Shown: positions 1-14,340, counted from the stretch's first letter. The stretch: 64,000 bases of DNA from Littorina saxatilis (GCF_037325665.1 NC_090245.1:65504942-65568941); one strand, 5' to 3'. The notes: a model not told the origin generated them from the letters alone. Made by a program: numbers and translations.

Positions 1-1407
1 AAAAATAACGCATTTAAAATGCAAACAGAACAAAAATATACGGTCTAAACAGATCACAAGCAAAGGCTAACAAGTTCAGTGGAGGGAAGGAACAGCGAAA
101 TACGAAAGTCCCAGTTACTTCATCAGTCCGGCGTAGACTTTTTGACTGTGCGATTTGGCAATTCTGAACGATGGCAGAAACTGAAGTGCGCCAGGCTGTA
201 TCAGTGAAGTCCTCTGGCTCATTTTCTGTGTCCAAGAAAGCGTCCAGGTATTTGTCGGCGTCGATGGACTGCATAATAATGTTGTCGAAGCTCAGAGTCG
301 AAGCTCAACTGAGTGCAGACGACAAAATGGCGTCCTCCGAAGGCGCTGTAACTGTGTGAAACTGAAAGATGCCTGGGGTTGATGTTGTATGGCTACGACT
401 AAGAAGGGTGAAGAATGGTTCATGCAGGTGCGAACTGTTTAAATCGTCTGCTTATTTTCTGCCTGTTTGTGAGTAATGTGCGCTGAAACACTGGAAGAGA
501 TTGAAGAGATTTCACAGTTGTCTGAGTAGGCCTACTGGTACTTTCGAGGTCAGCCTTGTTTATGGCTGTTCCAACCACCTCAGTCGGTAAGATTGTAACA
601 TTATTTTCTACTGCTTCTCTGTTGAAGCTGGGTGGGAGAAGTGGTTTTTTCGTCATTGCACAGCTTAATCTTTCTGATGCAGTTACTTTCCTTTTATAAA
701 TTTGTGATTTTAAAAGAAGGGAGACATTTCTTTCCTTCAGGTGAGATTTTTTTCTTCAAAACTAAACTTCATAAACTACTTCCTGCACGATATCAAATTC
801 ACTAGGCACTTCCTGCACGATATCAATTGATGTCACACGCTTTCCTTCTTTGCCACTACTAAAGCAAACGTGTGCAAGATTGTATGTTACACGCTTTGGA
901 GCATGTGCAAGAACGGATTCAAACTCGAAATCGTCCCTCCAAAAGCCCCAAAATGCACACACGACTTTTATTTCTCCTGCTGTTATCGTTTCCTCTCTTT
1001 ACAAATTCTTCAACGCTGAGAATACTGAAAACGGCATCCCAGACGACAGAACTGTTTCCATACGCGAATTTAGCTGCCCTTGGAAAGTGGCTCGCTCACG
1101 AGCCTTGTTAGTCTGAATCTAGAAGGACAGAGTTATGAACATAGATGACAAAGATCAAGGAAAGAACAAGCATTTCGCGGATGCAGACACAGAAAGACGT
1201 CATGAAGATTGCGATGCTTCAAAAGATACAGACTGTGACGATGACTGTGACGTCATTCACATATACCGAGACGTCATTCATAGTTGTTCGGTCACTTTCG
1301 TCAAAAAGTAGATCTCTCCACAATGGCTGCTCCTGTGTTTAGGTTTATCAAGCCTGAGTACGCAAAACGTGTTTGTTCTATCCTCTGTTGAAGCTGTGAG
1401 ACATAAA

Positions 1408-1550
1408 TGCTATTCCGACTTGGTCGTGTGACAGAGTTTTCTTCCACACTCGATTAGCTGATGTCTAACTCAGCCTGACGGCTTCGTTGGACAATCAACG
1501 TAATCTCGTGTGGAAGAAAACGTCTGTCACACGACCAAGTCTGAATAGCA
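1408..1550. repeat. Small fold-back/MITE with about 49-bp arms
   Basis: Left arm 1408-1456 (tgctattccgacttggtcgt…) and right arm 1501-1550 are inverted copies with a few mismatches around a 44-bp loop. No coding capacity. Confidence 0.85.
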
Positions 1551-1891
1551 GGTAATATACAGTTCCTAGTTGACCAATGGCAACAGCTGCTTTTGTCATG
1601 TGATCAGTAAAAATGCGATAAAGTTGGTTATATGCTATATATGAAATTTCAATGTTTGACATGAGGTTCCATGTTGTCTTGTGCTACGTTATGCTGTTGT
1701 TAATGTTGTTGTTGTTGTTGTTGTTGTTGGTCATACCAATCCTTAGCACAATACTTAACTTCCCCTTTTCTGTCTTTATTTCTATCTTCCTACCTTTTCC
1801 GGTTTAACCTTCCCATCTTTATTTCTGTCGCTCTTTGTGTCTGTGGTTCTATTTTTCTTTTCTATCTCTATTCTGTTAATATCCTTCAAAC

Positions 1892-1923
<32 letters not shown>

Positions 1924-1951
1924 TACACACACACACACACACACACACACG

Positions 1952-1998
<47 letters not shown>
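1892..1998. repeat. CA microsatellite just before the giant exon
   Basis: (CA)n with a few CG interruptions ends about 100 bases before the acceptor at 2100. Confidence 0.97.
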
Positions 1999-2000
<2 letters not shown>

Positions 2001-2100
2001 TCTCAATCAAAAAAACAGAAGTTCCCATTGCCATCTGTTTAAAATATTGAAGAAAAGGCAGATATGACATGTCATGTTCTCTCTTCTGTCATCCTTTCAG

Positions 2101-5100
2101 ATCGAAACCAGGCGAGGGCAGAAGCCTAAGCGGTAGCATCCATGGGTTCCCACTGAGCACACACCCGGGAGCTCCACCCGGCTCGTACCCGTACAGAGTT
2201 CCACAGGGTCTGCAGACCCCGTTGCCCCCATCCCAGGGTATCCTCATGCCTCGCAGTTCATCACACACCAAGTTCGTCCACTCCGATGACGACTCGCCGT
2301 GTAGAGTCAGCTCGGGCACACAGTCCTCAATGCAATCCCCACACTGTGGCTTTTCAGGCAGTCGACATTCACACGATGCTACATACTCGCGGCAGATCTC
2401 CAGCTCCGGTTCGAGACAAGCTGTGGAGTCTTCCTACAGTCGTCAGGGCGCTGAGCATGTCTTCATTGAGCATCATCACAGTGCAGACCAGCAAGAGCGA
2501 GCTACGGCTCGCAAGTCTCACAGAACGCCCAGAAACTTTCCCTTTCAGCAGGAATTCGAGCCCACGTACACTGGACATAGAGAGAAAAAGTTCTATTCTT
2601 CCGGTGGCCAGAGGTGCGACAAGGACTCATTTACATACAGCAGACAAAGCAGCAGTGACAAAATCTCGATGACCAAATACCAACCAAAGGACACGACTCA
2701 GCGCGTTCAGTTCCAAAACGCAGAGCCGTCTTACCAAAGGCAAAAGAGAGAGCAGAGTTTTGGCGATCAGAGACACGAGAGAGACGTGGAATGCACGGGC
2801 CGCAGAGTGGAAAGAGATCAGTCCTATGACTGTCCACGCCTTGAAAGAGATCCACGCTCTGCCGGCCCCAGACATGAGAGAGATCAGTTTCAGGCAAGTT
2901 CCCGACGTGAGCGAGAGCCCAGCTTCGGTCCACCGATGCATAGGTCTGGCAGCCTGGAATCTAACCACAGTTTTGGGTCTCAGTACAATGACAGAGACAC
3001 GAGTCCTTACTTCAGTCAGAGCCCTGTTGCAGGCTATCGCCATCAAGCAATGCAGCTGTCTGGTCGTGACCTCAGAAACCATTCAGTCGAAAGAGACTTT
3101 GAATTCTCAAAGCATCGTGAAAGTAGCATCGAACGTTACTCATCGCATCAAATTGCACAGTGCTCAGTACTACCTCGTAAAACATCGGAAGTATTCTCTG
3201 AATCTCCTTCCAGGATTCAGCAGAGAGACATCATGTTTAATCCATCTATGAACAATATGGACACGCATGTTCAGTTCAAAAATAGCTGCTCGGCTAAACA
3301 AGTTAAATCTGCCAACAAATCCAGCAAATCTGCCGGCAGCCATCAGTGTTGTGTCCAACTAGACTGTGGTATGGCAGCCAACCAGTGCAGCCACTCTTTT
3401 TCACCAAGCCCTGAGCTCTGCAGTCCTCAGATCGCGCTAACACCTGAACCACAAAGATATCACAGACTTCCAGGAGAAACTTCAAGGAAACAAGCAGATG
3501 TTCCTCCAGAAAATCGCATGAGAAATTGCTCTTCTGAGAGGAGCAGCTACGCCCATCCTGAGAGAGGAAGGCCTCGCAAGAAACAGTCAGCACCCCCTCG
3601 GGACCGTTCCACAGATGTACTCTGCTCTTCTCCTGTGAGTTACTGCAAAGAAGACCTACCTCCGACTTCGCCACGCCAGTCCAGAAACTGTGCCTCTGGT
3701 ACTAGCAGCAGTCCAGTGGCACGCTCTCGGGAACTCAAAGACAATGCGCATAGTTATGTGCTTGACGAAAAATATGGACGTTTCAGAACGCCCAGCGAAC
3801 AGCCGCCTGAGCGTCGATACGCTTGTCCAGAAAGACCCACAACACCATTTTCACAGCCACCATCTCCACAGCCGTCAAGACCACCAACCCCGCCTTTGTA
3901 CTCACCCAGAACTTCATCACCATCCTCGTTTTCTTCCGTTCCTTCAAAACAAGCGCGCTTAAACCGACAACAGTCCCCACTACCAGATGATAGTCCCACA
4001 ATGCGTCACTCCTCTCCTTTGGCAAAAGGATTAGCCTATGAGTGTAGTAGTGGTGTGAGCAAAAAGAATGCACAGACGTCTCCCAGTCTTCCGCAACCAA
4101 AGCAAAGTGACAGTAATGCTAAAAGTAATCCTAAGGGCACTGAACCTCCATCTTCTTCTGACTCAATGGCCTGGCAGCAGCAATACCTCAAACATCTACA
4201 GCAACAACTGCAAGATAAACAGACACCAGACAGCAGTCCACAGCAACAAAGCCAGCTTGCCGGAGAATTTGGCTCCCCAGAAGACAATCTTAGGCGGGAA
4301 CAGTTTTACAGAGAAAGCTTCAAGAATACAGGGGAACACATGCTACAAGAACAGCTTCGGCAAGAACAGATGAGAAGGCAACAAGAGCAAATGCAAAGAG
4401 AGTTCATCAAGATTCAGCTGGAGAAAATGCAGCAAGAGCATGCCAGACATCAGGCACAGCTGAGACAAGAACACTTAAAGCAGCAGGAGCAACTTCAGAT
4501 TTCGCACATGAGGCAGCAACAAGAGCAAGCGCAGCAGGGACACAGGAAGCATCAGCCGCATATCCAGATGGACTTGTTTGTTCGGGAACGAGAGAAGCTG
4601 CAGCTTGAACAGTTTAAACAACAAGAAAAAATGCGAACAGATCAAATGAAACTACAAGAGCATCTGATGCGAGAACATGCAAACCTTCAACAGCAACATG
4701 ACCAACAAGTGAATCCGCAGATTCAAGACAAGATGCCATTGCAAGGATATGACCAACAGGGACTGATGCAAGCACATAATCGTCCGCTGCAGCTTGTGCA
4801 AAAGGAGGTACAAGAAAAGGAGCAATTAGGAGTGTACCAACCCCAACTACCTGACTACATCAAACAGCGATATGAACAGATTCAACAGCAGCAAAGGCCT
4901 TATTCCATCCAAACGTCACAGCCACAACAAAGCCAAACTCTCAGTAGTCTACAAACTCAGTACTATCAAGAACAGCTGAAACCAAACAATCCAAACCAGC
5001 AGCTTCAGATTCCGCAGCCCTCTCTTTATCAAGCTCACAACTCTGTGCCAAAACCACAGCAGCCAACCCTTCAGAACGAACTAACACCATGCCAGCAGCA

Positions 5101-8100
5101 ACCTTTAAAGCAACAAGTAAACCCATATCAGCAGAGCAGCTCAATGCAGGGTCGTGTATCACGTGACCAAACACCAGTTCCCCCATGGCGTCAAGGCCTT
5201 ACTGAAAGACTGGACTCGGTGCATATCCCCCCTGCAAGTCAACTCGCAAGACAGGGAATTCAGATGACACAGCCTGCAAGTCGCTCTGCTCAAGGCATGC
5301 AGACGCTCCCTCCCTCTGTGCAGCATCCACAGAACGGTCAGGGCAATACTCCAGCCAGGCAGTCTGACCAATCCCCCATCAGACAGTCAATGGTTTCACA
5401 ACACGGCAGCCCCGTGCCTATTCCCGTGACCCCTGTGAACTACAGTATGATGAGACCACAGCAGCCTGTGCTGACTTCAGCAGCTCAGCAGTACAGAGTG
5501 GCAAATGAACCAAATACGCTCCAAGCTCCATATCAAGGGCAGTATCAGGAAGTTCAAGGGAGCCGGCTGATGAACCAGACCCCTCCCACTTTCAATGCAC
5601 AGACACCACCCCAAATGGTACTTCCTTCCGGGCAGCAAATTCACACACCAAAGAAACCACCATGGTTGCGGGACCGGGATACCCAAGGTCAGATGCTGCC
5701 ATGGCAACAAAAGATACATCAAGCAACAGTTGTTTCGGGACAAGACACAAGAGCCAATGGCACTTTTCAGTTTCCTGTTCCAACTACTTCTACAGCGGGG
5801 CTTCGGTTACCATCTCATCAGCAAAGCATGCAGATGCCTGAAATGGCGCACAGGGCGGCTGCAAACTCAGTGCAGCAAGCACATGGGGAAGTCTACAGAA
5901 GCCTGACTCACCCGCACACTGTGAGTGCTCCTCACCAACATCAGAATATGTCGTTTGAAACCAACAAGCCCATTTACTCAAATGGCTTGCACGTGAAAAC
6001 ATCTCAGGCACAAACAAACGTGCGAGGGACTCCTGTTTTTCAAAACACCTGGCCACATGCAACAGGACCTTATCATGCTGTTAGCAACGCAGGTCAATCA
6101 AGAGTGGTGGATCCTCAGGCAGTCATTGCTCAAAGTCATCCAGAAAACGTTAGGATGTATCAGCCTGAAATTCCTGCAAGTATTCCTGTAGCTATTCCAC
6201 CAAGATCTCACAGCTTACAGCAGGCACAAAGGCCTGCTGGAGTTGTTTTTCAGTATCCGATACCAAACAAGCACGCTCGTGACCGTCAGAGCGCACCCAC
6301 AACGGACCAGGAATGTGCAGCGCAGGTGCTGACTGAAGCCCTAAATGAACAGGTCCAAACAACGCATCTTCAAGTGACGGATGCAGGCGGTGCCATAGAC
6401 CTTTCACAGAGTTCTCGCACCAGGGAGGAGTTCAGTACTGCTGTTCACGGTCAAACTCAAGACAGTTTTATCGAGTCTGTATCCAACCCACAACAGCGAC
6501 TATCAATGAAAACTTCCGACTCTGAGACGTACACTCTGCACCATTTGTTTGATGACTCCAACAAAGTTGAACCTCACACAGTCATGCCTCCAGTTCAGCT
6601 TGCTGATTCTGGCGCAGGGCCTGTGACTCTTCTTCATCAGCCGCCTCCAGAGATGACTCACGAGGTAGTGCCAGGCAACGCACTGGACACTGCTGTGGCG
6701 ATGCTAAACTTACCGGACAGCGTGATTGACCTCCCTATGATAGAGCAGCACCAAGTATTCGTCCTGGACCGTCCAGGCACTGACCCTAACAACAGACAGC
6801 AGCCACAATGCCTCACAGCTTCAACAGACACAGGAGTGCGCAGGAACAGCTGGCATACACCTGAGAACAGTATTGCTGGAAGCAGATCAGCTTCTTCTGC
6901 TGATGACGATGCTGCTCTTGTCATTGACCTGGGCACAGAGCTGGGCGATGATGATGATGGAGATGATGTATTCTCTTCAACCCAGCCTCCTACCTTACTG
7001 CCAGCTTTATCATCTGTGACTGCAGAGCCTGTTCAATACACTGACGATGTTTCAGCTGGAACTGCAGATGGGAATGATCTTGGGCTTCGCATTTCCAGTG
7101 TGTTCTCTCTAGCTATAAAACAGAGAAAGAAGCGTAGAACCATGTCAGACAGTGTCCTGCAAGAGGGGGAAGTGGTGTCTCGACAGGATGCGTCAGGCAG
7201 TGGCGGTTTTGTTGACACTCAGTTGGTAAAAGGCAGCAACAGCCTCGAACATCTCTCACTGGGACCCCAGGACAGCATGTTTGGTGAATCAGGGTTCGAC
7301 TTTGCCGTCTCTGAAGATCAGAAAGGTTTGTATATCCTGGATGACATGCCTGGGTTCAACAGCTCTGCCTCAGACCCACTAGGTGAGCTGACTAAACTCA
7401 TCTTCTCTGACATGCCTGTGTCTTCACCAGCCACAATGGCAGTGGAAGACTGGAACTTAAAGGAGGCAACGGGTGTCAGTTTTGAAGCAGACTCTGTTTG
7501 TGTGCCTGGCACCCCACTGAGGGGAGATCCCGAGAGACTGGCGTACCCCATGCCTCAGCTGTGCACTCCTTGCCCTGGTACCCCACGGCCCAACTACTTC
7601 AAGGACCCAGGAACACCTTTTGCCCGCCATGTTCCTGTGGCTCAGTACATTAAAAACCCTGCAACACCTCTACCTTCATGTGCCAGAGAAAGCTGGGAAC
7701 CGTCGACATCTCAACCGGCAACTCCGTTTTCAAATTACTCCACGAGTGACAGTAGGGGACCACACACGCCGCTGCCTAAAGTGTTTAAAGAAGATGACAG
7801 ACAACTGGCTTCGTGTGCTATGGGACCTCCAGCCCCTTTCCGTAAAACGTCTACAAAGTCCAGAGATCCTTGTCAACCTTTGCCTTTGTTTGCTGAGGGC
7901 TATGCTGGAACTAATTGCAGTAAGAACTTGTCAGAAGAGAGTCAGCGTGACAGGAATTCAGATTCCGACACAATACACCCTGTCTTCGAGACTGGGGTAC
8001 AAGCTTTTGAAAAGACCGTTTGTGATAGCATGGAGAGAGCTTCAAAGCAACCTCTGGAGCAAGCCATCAGGGAGCTGCTCGGCAACGAACCAATTGAGGA

Positions 8101-11100
8101 ATTCTCAGAGACATTATTTGAAAAGATCACTGATGAACAAGTAAGAGACAGCAGGAAAGTCCGCGCCACTAGGTCTCCGAGAAAGTCAGAAAGGATTGCT
8201 ACAAGGGAAACAAACAGATCCCACACTACTGACGTAGTACCTGCAGCAAAAGAGTCCGAGCAAGATACAAGGTCTCGAGTAATAGACAGCTGGGAAAAGC
8301 GATGTGCTCACAAAAACCCGGCTGGCTCTGGGCCTACATTAAGCAAACAAAGACACACCTCCAGGGTCCCTGAAAAAGGATATCACGGTATTGAGCCCTC
8401 ATCTGAGTCTACACATAGCAGAAGATCTTCTGGCAATATGCCAGCCCTGATTAATTGCCCAGTTTCAAAGGCAGTAGAAGAGGATGAAGAAGAGAAGAAA
8501 AGCTGTGGTGTCAGAGGAAGGCGAATGAAGACAGTCGCAGGAAAAAGGAGACAGAGACTGTGTTCTACCGAAGAAGCCAGTCCAGAGCATGCACATAACA
8601 TGGCAACTGAATATTGCTCTGAGACTGAAGGGCCACAGAGAACTCTGAGCCATGACAGCACTGATAGTGAACACGAAAGGAAGACGTCTTGCAATACAGA
8701 CCCTGTTGAAACTAAGACACATTGTGACGATGATCTAGAAAACGATGTCTTCTTCCCAGAGTTGTCACCGACCAATAGCACAGACAGTAGCCTGGTGGAA
8801 GGTGATGATGGCACTGGCAGAAGAGAGAAGAGGCAAAGATTGTCCTCTTGTGACTCCAGATCTTCCAGTTTGTCATGCCAAAGTTGTGTGATAGAAACAG
8901 GAGAGACTATGGCAGACATGATACTTCCGACAATTTTCCCTCCTTCCAGGCGCCGGAGCAGAAATATCAATAGCAGCACAGAAGGCATAACACACTGTCT
9001 TGCAACGTTTCACGAGCATAAACTTCGTTGTGTTGAACTAGAGGGCGAGCAGTATGTCCTTCTTGAAGAGTTGCTCGCCAAATGTTTCCCTGGCTTGCCT
9101 AGAGATAAGGTGGAAATAGCAAGGCTTCGTGATCTGAACCTTCTGACTAAAACAGTCCACTTACTGGGCTCAGGACTAGCTGGGGACAATGGAGACTCTG
9201 TGTCCGTTCTGGCACTGTCTGATGCTGGTCGCCTGCTGCACTTTTTCCACGGCATGATGCACTGCCCAGGCACTGACTGCCTGCTGAGAGCATCTCCAAA
9301 AGCTCGCACAGATTCCAGGGACTCGGAACCATCACCTAGCCAAAGCCATGACTCTGAAGAAGGGGCGTCAGTCACCTTGCACAGATCTGAATCCTCGGGG
9401 TTTGCCATTACAGGTAAAGCTGACAAAGGGAGCAGAAGATACAGCAATCAAAGTGAAGAGGGGGGTTCAGGAGAGAACGAAGGGCCCGAGGATACACATT
9501 CTTGCTCCAGCGATCGAACATTCCCTTACTGCGATGGGCAGCCAATGACATATTGGGAGGAGGAGTCACTAGCTAAAACTGAGAACAGCACCAGTGACGG
9601 TGAGCAAAATTTCAGCCCCATTACTACAACCCACAGTGTCAGTTTAAAATTTCGGAGACACTTTTCAGACTCAGAGGGGAGGGCACAGAAATTGAGAGAC
9701 TATGACGGGCCTCACAGAGGATATCACCAAAGCTCACCTGACGTCTTCTCCCCCGATGAAGTCTCGGCGATGCTCCCTCCGCTTCCAACGTATATCGCTT
9801 CTCCGTTCACTTCCAACAGCATGTACAATGTGCCCATGGACAATGAGAGAGTCCTTTTGGAGTGTTTCAGTGCCCCCGGCTCACAGGCCCCCAGTTCTGT
9901 CAGGAGTGCTCCAAGTGTACGACTCCCATCTCCAGACCATCACGACTTGCCTCACCTCGATGAAGACGTGTTCGAAGGTCTGGCGAACTACAAACTCGTG
10001 GCAGATCATGATGCAACCCATGCAAAGGAGTATTTCCATTCTAAACAAATCGTGACACCAGTTTTTGCCACCAAAGGCGCGGAAGTGGAACAATTTGAAG
10101 ACCATATCATTGATAACAAGTCCGGTGTAGATGTAACCGGAAAAAAAAATTCCATTGACAATCATTATTACGACTTTGCTGATGATTATGACCTTACCGA
10201 GTTTGAAGATACATTTGCTGATGCTAACATCAAGTCCACAGGAGACATTGGTCACAGCAGAATGTTTGACCGCAAACAGGAAAATCTTGATATTGTACCT
10301 AAAGTGGCTGTTTCTGAAAAAAGCCTCGATACGCACAATACCTGTGCTAGGTTCAAGAAATATTCCAAAGGAGCCTCCTACACACCTTGTAAAACAGTAT
10401 GTGAAAACTATGGCACAAAAACAGCCATCGCTTTTCCATCTTCTTTAGCAGAGCGGCAGCTCCTTCAGAAACATGAGATCGAATCTTTGAAAGAGAAGCT
10501 AAATTTAAGGAAAGTCAGAGAAAAAGAAGCACAGATGGCCAAAGATCTAGGCCATAAGCTCAACTCAGTTATTGCCAGCAGACGAGAAACGAGCGAACAC
10601 GAAGACGACAAATATGAAAACAGTCTTGTCATTCTAAAAGCACCATTTTCTCCAAAATCTGAAACACAAATTCATCCAAAAGAAGAGCTCTCTGACAACG
10701 ACGACAGATCGTCACTTGCTAACTCTGCAAGATCATGTGTTAGTGATGACAGTCTTCTGGAGGTCAGTCCGAACTCACCAAAATCTTCCAGTGGGACAGT
10801 GAAAACATTTTGTGAGGACCCTGCTTTGGTTATACAGAGAAAGAGTTCAGGCACAACCATCGCCTATGGAGCTAGTGATGATGAGGCTGAAGACGTCTTG
10901 AGCACGGAGACAGCTGAGAAGAACTCGGCAACTGGTAGGTTAACACAGGCTTTGCTGCATAGTCAGAACTCCACAGGTCCTCCAGAGTTAAGCACAGCTC
11001 ATGGCAGTGTTCAGACTAACAATTCTCCCCACACTTCTCCACCACGCATCGAGCCTATCACTATTGACACGTCTTTTACTTTTCTGGACAAAACAGCAGA

Positions 11101-13460
11101 TAGCAAGTCAGGAAACGTAGAGCAGGAGACTGATGAGATAAGACTTCCTTCAGGCTGTGAAGGATCTTTGGAGGATCGCGTGCAGGAATTCATTGCTCAA
11201 GGCAGCCAGTTCACCCCCAGGCCTGTGATAAGATCCAACTCACTGCCTGACCTGTGCGGAGCAGAGACTCTTGCAAGCCCAGTGAGGGACTGCGAAGAGA
11301 TTCCCACCTACAGGCCTGGGGCAATAACATCCAGGACTCGTTCCTACCCAGGCGCTTCTGACGTCACTAAACAGCAACACTCAGGCAGATGGGATGACCA
11401 AAGTCCTGTTGCACTACCTCTCACCAGATTATCAGAGTCTGTTAAAGTCTTTGACGAAGAGCAGGACTCTTCTAAGCCTGCTGAAACTGCTGCGGCCTCG
11501 ACTCCTCCAAGAGGAAACGAGAGAACAGACCTTACAGACACAGATGCGCCTGCCCTGGAAACGGAAGAGGCTGTGTTTGTGGATCCGACAGACGTGTTGG
11601 ATGTGGTAGAGGTTAGTACCAGAGCTACCCCTCGACGCAGCCCTCAAGTTGCTGGAGACTGTGAGGACCAGTTCTTTGAATGGGCAGTACCATGCGCCGC
11701 TCACGGCAGCGTGTTCTGCTCCTGTGAGTGCGTCGATGTTCAGACAGTCAGTGAGGTGGCTGCCAGTCCTAAAGTAGGCCCCTGGTTGTGTACCCCGGGT
11801 ACTCCGGCCCCTGGCACTCCTTTCTGTGACTACTCCAAACTCATCTACTCTCCCTTTCCAGTTGAGGCTGGAATGACGCCTGCAAGACCGGATACTGCTG
11901 ATGCACCTGTTGGGAGTCCTAAGCTCACGTCTGAAACAGTTACTTGTGGTGTGAAAAGACAGGCTCCCTCGGGCGGTCAGCCTGCTCCAAAGCGACGTTC
12001 ACTGAGTCCGTCAGCTCCAAGCGGTGAAGCGGGAAAAAGCTGTGACAGGGTTGAGATTCGGACTAATGGCTCTGGTGCTGACTTCAAAGACAGTTATGTG
12101 AAGGATACAGAGTCTGACAGCGTACATAAAGAGGAACTGCTGCTGCGAAGTGCAGAACTTGAATTGATCACTGCTGCAGAAGAGTCTGAAAAAGACATAG
12201 CAGTTGTTCCTGATGAGGATAAAGTGCATCCTCAGACTCTTCCAGATGACATCTATGAGTGTACAGAACATAACAACGCTGGCGTCCGTCTCTCTAAAGA
12301 AACAGAAGAAAGGGATTCATGCTGGGATCCTACTGATGAAACAATGCACAACGCTCTCCTATCAGCGGCTGAAAAATCAGAAGAGCACTTGTCAGCTGCT
12401 TGTGGTGGTTCTTTGTCAAGGCTAAAAACATACACGATAACTGATACTGCTACGAACGCGTCTGACACTGCACAACTTCTTTCACCACCTCACACTTTGA
12501 ACAGTTCCGACACCAGCGCTTGTGAAAACGGTAGAGACAAATCCAGTCAACCTGGTGTGGATACAGACAACAGTGACTGTTTGGGCGCAGAAGTGAGTGC
12601 GAATTTGAATGCTGATCCTCATGATGAATCTTCCTTGTACTCTTCAGAACAACATTCACTTTCAATTTCAAAACCGTTTGATCAAGTTCAAACAGAAAGT
12701 AAACACATGGAAGTTCATTCAATAAAAGACGAAACTGACTCAGCAAGTGCTCACGCTGACTTTGAAGGTGCCAGACAACCCTCAGAGGACACAAACACTG
12801 TTGACTCTTTGAACGACATGGGCAAACCTGCGACCAGAAAAGCGAATCACAAGCTATCACCAAATGCCCCGGCCTCTCCTGACGCTCCGTCTCTTGGAAC
12901 GGCAGAAAGTGAAACAACAGATGATGAAAGAATCATATCCCTGGGAGAGTTCATGGAGAGTGACATGGAAATCACTTCTCTTGAAGACCCAGAAGACTCT
13001 AGAGATTCCACGGAAAGCCGGCTGTCACCCAAACCATCACCAGAGCCTGAGTTAGAACGATCGACTTCGTCTAAAAGCAAGAAAACTTTGACGATCGCTC
13101 AGTACAGAGCAAGGAGGCGGCAAAATCAGAGCAACAGTGATTCCTCATCTTCGGAAGAGCCAAAAGAGTACAAAACGATAGACAGTAATACTGATCTGTT
13201 GGTAAGATCTGACAGCCAAAATCAGACACAGCAAGAAGAACAAAGCGATAGTGAATGTTCAGAGAAAGCAGCCCCCGAAGTGTCACCGGAGAGCATGCTG
13301 TCAGCAAGACTCCCTCTCATAGTAGGGGAATTTCCACCAAAAATGAGAAGGACGGAGTCAGTACCATCTGAGCCATCGAGAAGACCCACTGTCCATCTGA
13401 AGAGGTCTTCATCTTTCCACGGACAACATCCGGCAAGCAAGCGCTTCAGACAAGAAGGAG
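2101..13460 (+). CDS. Giant internal exon of an unidentified large disordered protein
   Basis: The exon stays open for 11,360 bp (about 3,787 residues). The acceptor is cctttcag ending at 2100 and the donor is AAGGAG|GTAAAT after 13460. Its first base completes a codon begun upstream, so the ATG at 2069 lies in the intron and is not the start. Visible parts in exon numbering: R/E/D-rich repeats such as RHERD (about 220-300); S/T/P-rich stretch; Q/M-rich probable coiled coil (about 690-1010); basic KQRKKRR (about 1674); PGTP-rich cluster (about 1800-1865); a hydrophobic, folded-looking island (about 2294-2400); a second PGTP cluster (about 3227-3255); KRQ...PKRR bipartite-like basic motif (about 3286); and TIAQYRARRRQ near 3665. 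Composition and basic motifs suggest a nuclear scaffold or regulator, which is inference. I do not recognise the family. The next exon, at 16884, continues in phase. The 5' exons are not identified. Confidence 0.85.
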
Positions 13461-14224
13461 GTAAATTTTAATCTTTGATTTGAAAAGAAGTTTGATTCAC
13501 TCATTGTGAGTTGTTGTTGCTGAGTTTATTGGTCTGTTGGTTGGTTGCTTGGTTGACAGTTTGGTATTTTTTCCACAAGATTCTTTTCTGTAATTATCTT
13601 AACTTTTTGATTCAGAAAAAAAGCAATTCGATCCACTTTCTTGTCGGTTTAAATATTTGTCGGTTTGCTGATTGGTGGGAACCATATTTCACTAGATAAG
13701 TTACTTTATTTTCCTATTTGATTTAAAATGTCGATTCACTTATTTTGTGTGGGGTCTTGTTTGGTTAGTTTATTTATCGATTGGTTGGTTGAATAGCTGG
13801 TATTTTTTTTTCTGTACCGTCTTATTTTTCTCTTTTTTTATATGCAACTTTGCTTGGTTAATATATGCTTGCGGACAGGTGATGGTGTAGTTAGTATAGC
13901 ACCGAGCTTCAGTTATCGATTTCAATTTGTTTCAAGCTTACATTTGCGTCTAAATTTAGATGTGTTATTTGTGATGTAGTTGTTTCCAATTCCCCTGCCT
14001 TTACTTAGTTCCTTTAGCGCTTGCATTAGAACTGACATTTGAGAACAGTCCTCCCCTAATTCTCTAAATGTTGGTCCTTTGCATTGTACTATTGGAACTT
14101 CTGTTATATACTTTCCTTTTTCCCCAGTTTTTCCAAGTTTCTGTGAATTCCTTTCTTTCTTAATTCTTTATGTTTTTCAAATGTATTGTGTTTTGGCGTA
14201 ATAAACACGGTTGATTCCTTTTTA

Positions 14225-14309
14225 TATTTAGTCAAGTTTTGACTAAATATTTTAACATCGAGGGGGAATCGAAACGAGGGTCGTGGTGTATGTGTGTGTG
14301 TATGTGTGT

Positions 14310-14340
<31 letters not shown>

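Larger units (their letters stand above)
1..2100. other. Upstream flank or intron of the giant gene
   Basis: No convincing coding exon was found. It holds a short direct repeat (cacttcctgcacgatatcaa, about 780-825), three ACGTCA motifs (about 1195-1275), the fold-back at 1408, a TTG run near 1706-1730 and the CA tract. Earlier exons may lie to the left. Confidence 0.5.

Noticed and set aside
2069-2100. ATG at 2069 as start of the giant protein
   Set aside because: It lies in a pyrimidine-rich stretch ending in a consensus acceptor at 2100, so the codons before 2101 are intron.
7000-13000. Long opposite-strand frames inside the giant exon
   Set aside because: They are antisense shadows of a codon-biased exon and show no domain.
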